A stretch of 64,000 bases of DNA, taken from NCBI GenBank assembly GCA_963796155.1, contig CAWCKT010000029.1:1-64000 (forward strand), given 5' to 3'. A model generated the notes under the pieces. It made no database searches. It saw only the letters and a list, made by a program, of their open reading frames with translations, and was not told the origin of the DNA. Positions 1 through 8,737 of this stretch are shown in pieces. Origin of the DNA: AP-15 sp963796155 (GTDB lineage: Bacteria > Pseudomonadota > Alphaproteobacteria > ATCC43930 > CGMCC-115725). Numbering within the stretch: the stretch's first letter is position 1; each line of letters starts with the position of its first letter. A program made the position numbers and the translations under genes.

Positions 1-435
1 TGTGCCTATGTGATCGACGAGCTCAACTCGACAGTGACGACCTACCGCTGGGACGCCGCGCACGGCAGCCTGCAGCCGGTGCAGGTGGTGCCGACCACCC
101 CGCCGAGCTTTACCGGCGACAACACCGGTGCGGAGGTCGCGGTCGCCCCGTCGGGGCGCTTTGTCTACGGCTCCAACCGCGGGCACGACAGCATCGCGAT
201 CTTCGCCGTCGACCGTGCCCAAGGCACCCTGACGCCAGTCGGCTGGCAACCGACCCAGGGCAAGACGCCGCGCTTTTTCTCGCTCGATCCCGCGGCGAGG
301 TTCCTCTACGCCGCCAACCAGGACAGCGACACGATCGTCACCTTCCGCGTCAACCCGGCGACCGGCCGGCTCACGCCGACCGGTCAGGTCGTCCAGGTCG
401 GCAGCCCGGTCTGCATCATCTTTGTCGGCGGCTAG
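1..435 (+). CDS. Lactonase-family beta-propeller protein, C-terminal part (5' end outside window)
   Basis: The frame is open at the left edge and closes at a TAG, so only about the last 144 residues are present. FVYGSNRGHDSIAIF and FLYAANQDSDTIVTF are successive propeller-blade strands, each followed by a G-T/R-L-T-P turn, as in the 6-phosphogluconolactonase/lactonase seven-bladed propeller family. Members hydrolyse sugar lactones or are propellers of unknown substrate; the missing N-terminus would be needed to see a signal peptide and the lactonase site. The GTG at base 10 is not a start, because homology runs in from base 1. A gap of about 300 bp separates it from the next gene, so co-transcription is unlikely. 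Confidence 0.8.
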   Translation, partial: CAYVIDELNSTVTTYRWDAAHGSLQPVQVVPTTPPSFTGDNTGAEVAVAPSGRFVYGSNRGHDSIAIFAVDRAQGTLTPVGWQPTQGKTPRFFSLDPAARFLYAANQDSDTIVTFRVNPATGRLTPTGQVVQVGSPVCIIFVGG

Positions 436-670
436 GGTCGGCGCCATCGTCGCGTCATAATCGAAGCGTATGCTCCCTGCAAAGATCGACCGCGCTTCTG
501 CATCCACCTGCCGGCGTCCTTCGAAGCGTCAAAATTTCCCTGCCGGAGCGTCCGAGGCGCGTCCTGATTGGATTATTAGCTATTGATCTTAAAGGAAAAA
601 TTTTTGCAGACCTCGATTTTTTTCGCATATTTCCGCTGTCGGACAGAAAAATGCCAAGGGTGGCAAAGGC

Positions 671-698
671 TTGCCGGGCGGGGATGAGCCCCTATATT
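671..698 (+). promoter_or_regulatory. Putative sigma-70 promoter of the adenosine kinase gene
   Basis: TTGCCG at 671-676 and TATATT at 693-698 are separated by 16 bp and lie 38 bp before the ATG of the kinase. The same TATATT-CC block occurs before rpsD. The rest of the 436-736 intergenic stretch, AT-rich around 565-650, holds no recognisable gene. Confidence 0.5.
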
Positions 699-736
699 CC
701 GCTGCCGTTTCACCGGCCCCAGCTCCCGGTAACCAC

Positions 737-1732
737 ATGACCCAAGCCAGTCTCGACGTCGTCGGCATCGGCAATGCGATTGTCGACGTGATCGCCCATG
801 CCGAAGAGGCGTTTCTCGCGCGTGAGGCGCTCGTCAAGGGGACGATGACCCTGATCGACGCGCCGCGCGCCGAGGCGCTCTACCAGATGATGGGCCCGGC
901 GGTCGAGGTCTCGGGCGGCTCGGTCGGGAACACGATGGCCGGCCTCGCCTCGCTCGGCGGCACCGGGGCCTATATCGGCAAGGTGCGCGACGACTTCTTG
1001 GGGCGGGTCTACCGCCACGACATCACCGCGGTCGGCATACGCTTCGATACGCCGGCGGCGACGAGCGGCCCGGGCACGGCGCGCTGTCTGATCCTCGTCA
1101 CCCCCGACGGGCAGCGCACGATGAACACCTATCTCGGCGCCTGCGCCGAACTCGGGCCCGCCGACATCGACCCCGACGTGATCGCCGCCGGCCAGGTCAC
1201 CTACCTCGAAGGCTATCTGTTCGACCCGCCGCAGGCGCAGGAGGCGTTCCGCAAGGCCGCGGCGATCGCCCATGCCGCCGGGCGCAAGGTGGCGCTCAGC
1301 CTCTCCGACCCGTTCTGCGTCGGGCGCCATCGCGAGGCGTTTCGCGACCTCGTCGAAGGACATGTCGACATCCTCTTCGCCAACGAAGCCGAGATCTGCT
1401 CGCTCTACGAGACCGCCGACTTTGCCGAAGCCGCCGCGGCCGTGCGCGGCCACGTCGCGATCGCAGCATTGACCCGCAGTGCCGCGGGCAGCGTGATCCT
1501 GGCGGAAGGAGGCGAGCATCGCATCGCGGCGGCGCCGGTGGCGCGCGTCGTCGACACCACCGGAGCGGGCGATCTCTACGCCAGCGGTTTTCTCTACGGC
1601 TTGACCCGCGATCTGCCGCTCCCCACCTGCGGCGAGATCGGCAGCTTGTGCGCTGCCGAAATCATCAGCCATTTCGGCGCCCGCCCCGAGGTCGAGCTGT
1701 CGCAGATCGTCGCGGAGGCGAGCCGCGGCTGA
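737..1732 (+). CDS. Adenosine kinase (PfkB sugar kinase family)
   Basis: A 331-residue PfkB-family kinase, predicted to phosphorylate adenosine to AMP with ATP in purine salvage. The start is the ATG at 737 (MTQASLDVVGIGNAIVDV); an upstream GTG/TTG extension has no family similarity. The first PfkB signature region is SGGSVGNTMAGLASLGG near residue 55, and the catalytic anion-hole motif DTTGAGD with its base Asp lies at about 273-279. Length and the VVGIGNAIVDV opening match the adenosine kinases that are common in Alphaproteobacteria; ribokinase or fructokinase activity is the alternative. It is followed 37 bp later by typA in the same direction. Confidence 0.85.
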   Translation: MTQASLDVVGIGNAIVDVIAHAEEAFLAREALVKGTMTLIDAPRAEALYQMMGPAVEVSGGSVGNTMAGLASLGGTGAYIGKVRDDFLGRVYRHDITAVGIRFDTPAATSGPGTARCLILVTPDGQRTMNTYLGACAELGPADIDPDVIAAGQVTYLEGYLFDPPQAQEAFRKAAAIAHAAGRKVALSLSDPFCVGRHREAFRDLVEGHVDILFANEAEICSLYETADFAEAAAAVRGHVAIAALTRSAAGSVILAEGGEHRIAAAPVARVVDTTGAGDLYASGFLYGLTRDLPLPTCGEIGSLCAAEIISHFGARPEVELSQIVAEASRG

Positions 1733-1769
1733 CGCGCCCCGCCGAGGGCGCGGTCAGGTTTTGGACTCA

Positions 1770-3602
1770 ATGGATATCCGCAACATCGCGATCATCGCCC
1801 ATGTCGACCACGGCAAGACGACCCTGGTCGACGCGATGCTGCGCCAGAGCGGCGCCTTTCGCGCCAACCAGCAGGTCGCCGAGCGGGCGCTCGATTCGAA
1901 TGAGCTCGAACGCGAGCGGGGCATCACGATTCTCGCCAAATGCACCTCGGTCGTTTGGCGGGACGTGCGGATCAACATCGTCGACACGCCCGGCCATGCC
2001 GATTTCGGCGGCGAGGTCGAGCGCATTCTCAGCATGGTCGACGGTGTCCTGGTGCTGGTCGACGCCGCCGAGGGACCGATGCCGCAGACCAAGTTCGTCG
2101 TCGGCAAGGCGCTGCGCCAGGGATTGCGGCCGATCGTCGTGATCAACAAGGTCGATCGCCCGGACGCCCGGGCGAGCGCGGTCCACAACGAGATCTTCGA
2201 CCTCTTCGCGGCCCTCGACGCGAGCGAGGCGCAGCTCGATTTTCCGACGCTCTTCGCGTCCGGCCGCAATGGCTGGGCGGCGGCCGATCTCGAGGCCCCG
2301 CGCCGGGATCTAGCGCCGCTCTTCGAGCTGATCCTGGCACACGTCCCGCCGCCCCGCGCCGATCCCGAGGCGCCGTTTGCGATGCTGGCGACGACCCTCG
2401 ACTACGACCCCTATCTCGGCCGGGTGCTGACCGGGTTGATCCATTCCGGGACGGCGCGCCTCAACATGCCGGTCAAGTCGCTCTCCCGCGACGGCCGGAT
2501 CATCGAGCAGGCCCGGCTGACCAAGCTGCAGGCGTTTCGCGGGCTTGACCGGCGGCCGATCGAAGAGGCCCGCGCGGGCGATATCATCGCCGTCGCCGGG
2601 CTCGGCTTGACCACCGTCGCCGACACGATTTGCGCGCCCGAGGTTGTAACCCCACTACCCGCCGATCCGATCGACCCGCCGACCCTGGCGATGACCTTCT
2701 CGGTCAACGACAGCCCGCTCGCCGGCCGCGAGGGGACCAAGGTGACCTCGCGCATGATCGGCGAACGCCTCTTTCGCGAGGCCGAGGGCAATGTCGCGAT
2801 CCGCGTCAGCGAGAGCGAGGAGAAGGACGCGTTCGAGGTCGCCGGCCGCGGCGAATTGCAGCTCGGCGTGCTGATCGAGACGATGCGGCGCGAGGGCTTC
2901 GAGCTGTCGATCTCGCGTCCTCGAGTGCTGTTCATGAGCGATCCGTTGGCGGGCCGCCGGCTCGAGCCCCTCGAGGAGGTCATGGTCGATGTCGACGAGG
3001 AATTTGCCGGGATCGTCGTCGACAAGATGAGCCGCCGCCGGGCCGAGATGCAGGAGATGCGGCCCTCGGGCGGCGGCAAGCTGCGGCTTTCGTTTCTTGG
3101 ACCAACGCGCGGCCTGATCGGCTATCAGGGCGAGTTCCTCACCGATACGCGCGGCACCGGGGTGATGAGCCGCCTGTTCCACGGCTATGCCCCTTACAAA
3201 GGGCCGATCGAAGGGCGGCGCAACGGCGTCCTGGTCTCAACTGCCGACGGGTTCGCGGTTGCCTATGCGCTGTGGAACCTCGAGGACCGCGGGGCGATGT
3301 TCGTCGACCCCGGGACCCGGGTCTATCAGGGGATGATCGTCGGCGCCCACACTCGGGGAAACGACCTCGACGTCAACCCGATCAAGGGCAAGCAGCTGAC
3401 CAATATCCGCACCACCGCGAAGGACGAGGCGGTGCGTCTGACCCCGCCGCAGATCATGAGTCTCGAACAGGCAATCGCCTATATCGCCGATGACGAACTC
3501 GTCGAGGTCACCCCGGAATCGATCCGGCTGCGCAAGCGGCTGCTCGATCCGAACGAGCGCAAGCGCGCGGGCCGCGCCGCGGCAGCTGCTGCGGCGGAGT
3601 AG
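1770..3602 (+). CDS. typA: Ribosome-associated GTPase TypA/BipA
   Basis: A 610-residue translational GTPase of the EF-G-like TypA/BipA family, which binds the 70S ribosome and is needed for growth under stress or cold and for late 50S assembly. The ATG at 1770 gives MDIRNIAIIAHVDHGKTTLVD; a TTG at 1761 would add only three residues. The P-loop AHVDHGKT, G3 DTPGHADFGGEVERIL and G4 NKVDRPDAR are all visible. The C-terminal TypA domain contains GTRGLIGYQGEFLTDTRG-like sequence (here PTRGLIGYQGEF) followed by NIRTTAKDEAVRLTPP. The tail is an alanine-rich run. It ends about 80 bp before rpsD, which has its own promoter. Confidence 0.97.
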   Translation: MDIRNIAIIAHVDHGKTTLVDAMLRQSGAFRANQQVAERALDSNELERERGITILAKCTSVVWRDVRINIVDTPGHADFGGEVERILSMVDGVLVLVDAAEGPMPQTKFVVGKALRQGLRPIVVINKVDRPDARASAVHNEIFDLFAALDASEAQLDFPTLFASGRNGWAAADLEAPRRDLAPLFELILAHVPPPRADPEAPFAMLATTLDYDPYLGRVLTGLIHSGTARLNMPVKSLSRDGRIIEQARLTKLQAFRGLDRRPIEEARAGDIIAVAGLGLTTVADTICAPEVVTPLPADPIDPPTLAMTFSVNDSPLAGREGTKVTSRMIGERLFREAEGNVAIRVSESEEKDAFEVAGRGELQLGVLIETMRREGFELSISRPRVLFMSDPLAGRRLEPLEEVMVDVDEEFAGIVVDKMSRRRAEMQEMRPSGGGKLRLSFLGPTRGLIGYQGEFLTDTRGTGVMSRLFHGYAPYKGPIEGRRNGVLVSTADGFAVAYALWNLEDRGAMFVDPGTRVYQGMIVGAHTRGNDLDVNPIKGKQLTNIRTTAKDEAVRLTPPQIMSLEQAIAYIADDELVEVTPESIRLRKRLLDPNERKRAGRAAAAAAAE

Positions 3603-3627
3603 GGTAAACCCGCGGAGAGCCAAATTT

Positions 3628-3655
3628 TTGACTTTGCCGCGGCAGCCACTATATT
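3628..3655 (+). promoter_or_regulatory. Sigma-70 promoter of rpsD
   Basis: TTGACT at 3628-3633 and TATATT at 3650-3655 with a 16-bp spacer, 28 bp upstream of the rpsD ATG. It is the best-formed promoter I see in the window and fits a strongly expressed ribosomal protein gene. Confidence 0.65.
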
Positions 3656-3683
3656 CCCCGCCTTCCAACGGGACTTCGCGAGT

Positions 3684-4301
3684 ATGAGCAGCAAGCGTCA
3701 GGAACCGAAATACAAGATCAACCGCCGTCTCGCGGTGAATTTGTGGGGCCGGCCGAAGAGCCCGCTCAACCGCCGTGAATATGGCCCCGGCCAGCATGGC
3801 CAGCGGCGCAAGAAGGTGTCGGACTTCGGAACGCAGCTGGCGGCGAAACAAAAGCTGAAGGGCTATTACGCCAATATCGGCGAGCGCCAGTTCCGCAGGC
3901 TTTATGCCGAGGCGGTGCGGCGGCGCGGCGACACCGGCGACAATCTGGTCGAACTACTTGAACGCCGCCTCGATGCCGTCGTCTATCGCATGAAGCTGGT
4001 GCCCACGCCGTTCGCCGCGCGTCAGCTGGTCAATCACGGGCATGTCCTCGTCAACGGGCGACGGGTCACCATTCCCTCCTATTCGGTGCGCGACGGTGAC
4101 GCGATCGAACTTAGGGCGAAGGCGAAGGGGATGGCCCTCGTGCTCGAGGCGGCCAAATCGGGCGAGCGCGACGTCCCCGATTATGTCGAGATCGACCACG
4201 AGCGCATGCGGGGACGCTTCATCCGCACGCCCAAGCCGACCGACGTACCCTATCCCGTGACGATGGAGCCCAATCTCGTCATCGAATTCTATTCGCGCTG
4301 A
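3684..4301 (+). CDS. rpsD: 30S ribosomal protein S4
   Basis: A 205-residue S4 protein, the primary 16S rRNA binder that nucleates assembly of the 30S body. The opening MSSKRQEPKYKINRRL, the KSPLNRREYGPGQHG segment and the central S4 RNA-binding domain (about 95-160, LDAVVYRMKL and VNHGHVLVNGRRV) are textbook. The N-terminal zinc-binding cysteines found in some S4 forms are absent, as in other alphaproteobacterial C-minus S4 proteins. It stands alone as a monocistronic unit between its own promoter and a strong terminator. Confidence 0.98.
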   Translation: MSSKRQEPKYKINRRLAVNLWGRPKSPLNRREYGPGQHGQRRKKVSDFGTQLAAKQKLKGYYANIGERQFRRLYAEAVRRRGDTGDNLVELLERRLDAVVYRMKLVPTPFAARQLVNHGHVLVNGRRVTIPSYSVRDGDAIELRAKAKGMALVLEAAKSGERDVPDYVEIDHERMRGRFIRTPKPTDVPYPVTMEPNLVIEFYSR

Positions 4302-4321
4302 CCACATTCGCGACCCCGGCC

Positions 4322-4350
4322 AAAAGCCGCGCTTCGGCGCGGCTTTTTTC
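4322..4350 (+). terminator. Rho-independent terminator of rpsD
   Basis: A perfect 11-bp stem (AAAAGCCGCGC / GCGCGGCTTTT) closed by a stable TTCG tetraloop and followed by T residues, starting 21 bp after the rpsD stop. Confidence 0.9.
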
Positions 4351-4419
4351 GTTGCGCAATTTGTTCGACACTGAGCGCGCGACCCTCCTTGGCGGGCGCA
4401 CCCTCGACAGGCGATTGCG

Positions 4420-5733
4420 ATGCTGACCCTGCACCTCTCGATCGTCCTCTTTCTGATCATCTTGAACGGTTTTTTCGCGATGGCCGAGATCGGGCTCGTG
4501 GCGGCGCGGAATGCGCGCCTGCGACCGCTCGCCGAAGCCGGCAACCCCGGCGCGCAAGCGGCGGTCGAGCTGAAAGCGGATCCCTCGCGGCTGCTCTCGA
4601 CCGTCCAGATCGGCGTCACCACGATCGCCGTCCTCTCAGGCACCTTTGGCGAGGCAACATTGGGGGACCAGCTGCAGCGTCAGCTCGCGAGCTACGCTGG
4701 ATTTGTCGCGCAATACGCGCACGTCATCAGCATGGCGGCCGTCGTGATCGGCATCTCGTATTTCTCGCTGATCCTTGGCGAACTCGTGCCCAAGAGGATC
4801 GCGTTGATGCATCCCGAGCGGATCGCCGCCGCGCTCGCCCGGATCATGCGGGCGATCGCACAGGCGGGAGCGCCGATCGAATGGTTGTTGAGCGCCTCGA
4901 CCGATCTCGTGCTTCGCCTGCTGCCGGTGCGCAGCCGCGGAACGGCGCCGGTGACCGACGAAGAGATCAGCTTCATGCTGCGCGAGGGTGTCGCGACCGG
5001 CCACATCCCCGAAGCCGAAACGGCGATCGTCGAGATGGCGCTGCGGCTCGGCGATCGACGAGCGAGTGCGGTGATGACGCCGCGGACGCGGATAGAGTCA
5101 CTCGACCTAGACGATCCGGACGAGGAAAATCGGCGCAAGATCCGAGACAGCGCCTATTCGCGGTTTCCCGTGGTGCAGGGCGGCCTGCAGCAGGTCACCG
5201 GTATCGTTCAGGCCAAGGACCTGCTTGCCTCGGCACTTGCCGGGCAACCCTTCGATCTGCGCGCGGCGACGCGGCCGCCGCTTTATCTGCCGAGCACGGT
5301 GACGGTCCTTCGCGTCCTCGAGGCGTTCAAGACCTCGGCCGAGCCGATGGCGCTGATCGTCGACGAATATGGCGATCTCGAAGGGCTGGTGACGCAGAGC
5401 GATATCCTGGAGGCGCTGGTCGGCGATATTCCCGGCTCGGCCGGCGCCGATCAGCAAGTGGTGCGGCGCGAGGACGGAACGTGGCTGATCGACGGCATGG
5501 TCGGGCTCGACGAGTTGAAGCAGGTGCTCGGGGTCTCTCATTTGCCCGGCGAGGATGCCGATTTCCACACGCTCGGCGGTTATATGATGGCACGCCTCAA
5601 CCGCGTGCCGATGGTCGCAGACCAAATCACGGCGGCCGGCTGCCGGTTCGAAGTCGTCAAGATGGATGGCCGCCGGGTGGACCGGGTGCTGGTGTCGCCC
5701 GTCAGGGCCAAGGGCCGGAAAGATCGCTACTGA
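4420..5733 (+). CDS. Hemolysin/CorC-type membrane protein (CNNM transmembrane, paired CBS and CorC_HlyC domains)
   Basis: A 437-residue inner-membrane protein. An N-terminal CNNM (DUF21) domain of about 190 residues starts with the hydrophobic segment LHLSIVLFLIILNGFFAMAE and contains ILGELVPKRIAL. Two CBS repeats follow (VMTPRTRIESL around 210, then VLRVLEAFKTSAEPMALIVDEYGDLEGLVT around 300). The C-terminal CorC_HlyC domain has TWLIDGMVGLDELKQVLG. Family members act in magnesium/cobalt homeostasis and adenosine nucleotides bind the CBS pair; the older hemolysin label is historical. The ATG at 4420 is the first start after the rpsD terminator. The Rid-type gene follows 29 bp later. Confidence 0.9.
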   Translation: MLTLHLSIVLFLIILNGFFAMAEIGLVAARNARLRPLAEAGNPGAQAAVELKADPSRLLSTVQIGVTTIAVLSGTFGEATLGDQLQRQLASYAGFVAQYAHVISMAAVVIGISYFSLILGELVPKRIALMHPERIAAALARIMRAIAQAGAPIEWLLSASTDLVLRLLPVRSRGTAPVTDEEISFMLREGVATGHIPEAETAIVEMALRLGDRRASAVMTPRTRIESLDLDDPDEENRRKIRDSAYSRFPVVQGGLQQVTGIVQAKDLLASALAGQPFDLRAATRPPLYLPSTVTVLRVLEAFKTSAEPMALIVDEYGDLEGLVTQSDILEALVGDIPGSAGADQQVVRREDGTWLIDGMVGLDELKQVLGVSHLPGEDADFHTLGGYMMARLNRVPMVADQITAAGCRFEVVKMDGRRVDRVLVSPVRAKGRKDRY

Positions 5734-5762
5734 TTTCCAGTCGGACAGTTAGGGAGGAGGCG

Positions 5763-7040
5763 ATGGCGCCGCTCGAGGTGAAGGCAGTCGAGCACTTGTT
5801 GGGCACTGCTGTTCCTTATGCCTGCGCGGTCAAGGCCGGCCCATGGATCTTCCTGACCGGTCACGAGGCTTTCGACTTTGCGACGGGCATCCCCGAGGCG
5901 GTGACAGGCGCGCCGGGGTTCCCGCTGTTCGGTCGGCCGCGCTGGCAGCGCGAGGGCGATTTCATCCTGCAACGCATGCAAAGCATACTGCAGGAGTTCG
6001 GTTCCGACCTCGCGCATGGTGTCCGCCTCGACCAGTTCTATCCGAGCCCGGCCGCCGTGGACCCCTATCACCTGGCGCGGCGCGCCGCGTTCGGCGATTA
6101 CATCCCACCGAGCACCTCGGTGATCATGGAGCGCTGCTTCGGCGCCGAGAGCGGCATCTCGACCTCGCTGATGGCTGTGGTGCCGCGCAGCGAATACGAG
6201 ATCCGAAAGGTTTATCCGCAGGATGTCACCGCGTCGGCGAGCTCGGGCTTTGTGCCGACCGTCATCTGCAACGACTTCGTCTTTGTCGCCGGGCAAATGG
6301 CGAGCGGGCGAGAGCACGGATTGGATCCGCGAGCCCACGTCCCCGACCATACGCTGTGGGGCGGCACCGAGATCCGCAAGCAGACAGAATTCATTATCCA
6401 GGAAAGACTGAAGCCGGCGCTCGAAGCGGCGGGCTCCTCACTCGAGCGCTCGGTGAAGGCTCAAATCTACATTAAGAATGTCGCGGATCTTCCCGATTTC
6501 ATCGATGTCTGGGGCCAGCATTATCGAGACGTTCCCTGCGCGGTGACGGTGGTGCCGACCAAGGGATTCGGCATGGTGGGCGGCATCATCGAGATCAATC
6601 TGCTGGCGCTGACCCATCGGGCGAACCGCGAGAAGGAGGTGATCGCGGCGGATATTCCCGATATGGCCGCCTATGGGCCGTGCGTCAAAGTCGGCGAATT
6701 CCTGTTGCCTTCCGGGCTGATGGCGATCGGCCGGGATGGCCACGTAACGGGTAAGACGATCTCGCCGGGGTTCCCGGGGCTTTCCCACGCCGGATATACG
6801 CAGGCTGCCGCCGTCCATAATTACGCCGAGGCCTTGTGTGGAGCGGCCGGCACCTCGCTGGGGAAGGTGCTGCGCGCCCAATATTTCGTCTCCGACCTGA
6901 CGGCATTCCCCGGGATCGCAGCAGCCTGGGCCTCTCTGTTCGGCGCTCAGCCCTTGCCCTTCGTCTGCGTCCAGACGCCACCCCAGATGCCAGCACCCGG
7001 AATGGACCTGATCGCCGATTTCTGGATCTCGACCCTCTGA
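5763..7040 (+). CDS. Tandem Rid (YjgF/YER057c/UK114) protein with three Rid-like domains
   Basis: A 425-residue protein with three consecutive Rid-type domains. Domain 1 (about 15-140) starts VPYACAVKAGPWIFLTGHE; domain 2 (about 155-285) has VICNDFVFVAGQM and AVTVVPTKGFGMVGGIIEI; domain 3 (about 295-425) has VKVGEFLLPSGLMAI and ends FVCVQTPPQMPAPGMDLI. Single Rid proteins are 120-150-residue trimers; RidA deaminates reactive enamines, while the divergent groups have unknown substrates. Here three domains could form a trimer in one chain. The ATG at 5763 has GGGAGGAGG 4 bp upstream. The catalytic Arg of RidA is not obvious in any copy, so function may differ. The frame happens to stay open upstream, but that part is antisense-like noise over the CNNM gene. 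Confidence 0.8.
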   Translation: MAPLEVKAVEHLLGTAVPYACAVKAGPWIFLTGHEAFDFATGIPEAVTGAPGFPLFGRPRWQREGDFILQRMQSILQEFGSDLAHGVRLDQFYPSPAAVDPYHLARRAAFGDYIPPSTSVIMERCFGAESGISTSLMAVVPRSEYEIRKVYPQDVTASASSGFVPTVICNDFVFVAGQMASGREHGLDPRAHVPDHTLWGGTEIRKQTEFIIQERLKPALEAAGSSLERSVKAQIYIKNVADLPDFIDVWGQHYRDVPCAVTVVPTKGFGMVGGIIEINLLALTHRANREKEVIAADIPDMAAYGPCVKVGEFLLPSGLMAIGRDGHVTGKTISPGFPGLSHAGYTQAAAVHNYAEALCGAAGTSLGKVLRAQYFVSDLTAFPGIAAAWASLFGAQPLPFVCVQTPPQMPAPGMDLIADFWISTL

Positions 7041-7052
7041 GCACCCGCGATA

Positions 7053-7424
7053 CTATCGCTGCTGCGACTTGTCGAGTACGTCCTGCGGGGTCATCGACAC
7101 GATCTCGGCGTAGGTCGGCACGAAATGCCCGCCCTCGATCAGCCCGACGAACTCCGGCCTGATCTCGCGCGCCACTCGCTCGCGAATGCGCCGGTGCTCC
7201 TCAATGTCGGCCCATTCGCCGATCAGGTAGAAATGGTCGGGGTCGCCAGAGTCGCGGCACAGCACCCCGTCTTTCACCTGCTTGTCCGAGCGGTGGAATG
7301 GGTTGTTGTCGCCGTAATCGAACTTATTGAAGAGCTCGATGAACTGGTCTCCCGTGCCGGGTTTGACCCGAAAGTCATAGACGTGAAAGTAATTGCCCTT
7401 TGTCGCCAGCGGCACCAGAGCCAT
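7053..7424 (-). CDS. ABM-fold (dimeric alpha-beta barrel) protein
   Basis: A 123-residue protein with the pattern of antibiotic-biosynthesis-monooxygenase-like ferredoxin-fold proteins: a first strand YFHVYDFRVKPGTGDQFIELF, a central FYLIGEWADIEEHRRI and a final helix-strand. Such proteins are small dimeric enzymes or binding proteins of mostly unknown substrate. It is divergent from the enoyl-CoA hydratase (about 80 bp between starts) and ends 12 bp from the Rid gene stop, so it may belong functionally to this catabolic patch. No catalytic residue can be assigned from sequence. Confidence 0.65.
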   Translation of the reverse strand: MALVPLATKGNYFHVYDFRVKPGTGDQFIELFNKFDYGDNNPFHRSDKQVKDGVLCRDSGDPDHFYLIGEWADIEEHRRIRERVAREIRPEFVGLIEGGHFVPTYAEIVSMTPQDVLDKSQQR

Positions 7425-7504
7425 TCTTCCCTCCTTCGCGATGCGGTTTGATCGGCAGCCGAGCGATGGTAACTTCAGCGAGCCACCTTTGGGGAGAAAA
7501 ACAC

Positions 7505-8308
7505 ATGGCCGTCGTCGAGACCGAGCGTCACGGGCAGGTACTCGTGGTGCGGATGAACCGGCCCGAGCGGTTGAACGCGCTCAACGGTGAAATGCGCACC
7601 CGGCTCGCCGAGATCTGGACCGAGTTCCGCCACAATGACGACCTCGAGGTGGCGATCTTTACCGGGACCGGCCGGGGCTTCTGCGCCGGCGAGGACATGA
7701 AGGAATCGGTGCAGCGCGGGGTGCCCGGCGGACAGCGGCCGACGATCGAAGACCCGTTCATGTCAGGGGCGCTCGAGAAACCGGTCATCGCCGCGGTCAA
7801 CGGCTTTGCGATGGGCGGCGGCTTCATGCTGGTCGAGCGCACCGATCTGCGGGTCGCCGCGCGCGGGGCGGTGTTCGAAGTGTCGGAAGCCAAGCGCTGG
7901 CTGCTCGGCGGCTACAATCACGGGCACGTCGCCAACCTGCCCTACCCGATCGCCATGGAGATGGCGCTCGGCTTCCGCTTCACGGCCGAGCGCTTTTACG
8001 AGATCGGCTTCCTAAACCGCCTGGTGGCGGCTGAAGAGCTAATGCCGAGCGCGCTCGCGATGGCCGAGCACCTCCTGACTTTACCGCCGGCCTCGCGCGT
8101 CAACACCGTCCACATGATGCGCCAGATGCGCCCGACGCCTGGCCCCCAGCTCCAGCAGCTGGCTGCCGCGCTGCGCGAGCACGGCGCCAAGAGCGATCTA
8201 ATGGAATCGCGGGCGGCTTTCGCCGAAAAGCGGGCGCCCAACTTCCAGGGCTGGGACAAGCCGGAGGACCGCTACCGCCTCCCCTCGCTCGACGCGATCA
8301 AGAGTTGA
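7505..8308 (+). CDS. Enoyl-CoA hydratase/isomerase (crotonase) family protein
   Basis: A 267-residue crotonase-fold enzyme, expected to hydrate or isomerise acyl-CoA thioesters. The start is the ATG at 7505 behind TTGGGGAGAAAAAC; upstream in-frame codons have no homology. Oxyanion-hole segments are visible: FCAGEDMKE (about 60) and AAVNGFAMGGGFMLVERTD (about 98-116). At the position of the second crotonase glutamate the sequence reads EAKRWLLGGYNHG, so the classical Glu pair is not certain, and the exact reaction (hydratase, isomerase or lyase) is undetermined. The neighbouring Rid, ABM and MDR genes suggest a degradation pathway. Confidence 0.85.
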   Translation: MAVVETERHGQVLVVRMNRPERLNALNGEMRTRLAEIWTEFRHNDDLEVAIFTGTGRGFCAGEDMKESVQRGVPGGQRPTIEDPFMSGALEKPVIAAVNGFAMGGGFMLVERTDLRVAARGAVFEVSEAKRWLLGGYNHGHVANLPYPIAMEMALGFRFTAERFYEIGFLNRLVAAEELMPSALAMAEHLLTLPPASRVNTVHMMRQMRPTPGPQLQQLAAALREHGAKSDLMESRAAFAEKRAPNFQGWDKPEDRYRLPSLDAIKS

Positions 8309-8326
8309 CGGACCGGTAAACCGGCA

Positions 8327-8701
8327 TCACTCCGGCAGGCGGGTGGACTGCCAGGCCACCATCTGCCAGCGTCCGCCCTTATTGGCGTAGACGTCGGTGA
8401 ACCGGACGCCAAAGGTGTTGGGGCGGCCGGCTGACATGACGCTGATGCGACAGGAACCGGTCAGCACCACGGCGTCGCCAAAGTCTTGCGCCTTGACGTC
8501 CGATGGCTCTACCGCGGTGTAGACCGTCGCCCCCGACTCCATCGCGCCGATCAGGCTCTGCTTGGTGTCGAGCCGCGCCGAGGAGTGGGTGTAGACGAGA
8601 TCGTCGGCCAGCAACGCATTCAGCGTGGCGACATCCTTTTGCGCCATCGCCGTCATGCGCTTCTTGTCGAGATCGATGACCGTTTGGCGGTTGTCTGCCA
8701 T
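8327..8701 (-). CDS. NTF2-like (SnoaL/DUF4440) family protein
   Basis: A 124-residue cone-shaped NTF2-fold protein: helical start QTVIDLDKKRMTAMAQKDVATLNALLADDLVYTH (two helices then the first strand), and C-terminal strands FTDVYANKGGRWQMVAWQSTRL. The family includes small isomerases/cyclases and ligand-binding proteins; no function can be assigned. It lies on the minus strand downstream of the MDR oxidoreductase and epoxide hydrolase (37 bp gap to the former), probably as the last gene of a three-gene unit. Confidence 0.75.
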   Translation of the reverse strand: MADNRQTVIDLDKKRMTAMAQKDVATLNALLADDLVYTHSSARLDTKQSLIGAMESGATVYTAVEPSDVKAQDFGDAVVLTGSCRISVMSAGRPNTFGVRFTDVYANKGGRWQMVAWQSTRLPE

Positions 8702-8737
8702 AGTTTCTCCTCCTCTTCGAATAGACGATGCTATGGA

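Noticed and set aside
4389..7040. An 883-residue protein combining the CNNM region and the Rid repeats
   Set aside because: The first 455 residues are low-complexity Arg/Ala sequence antiparallel in sense to the real CNNM frame; the true Rid gene has its own ribosome binding site and ATG at 5763.
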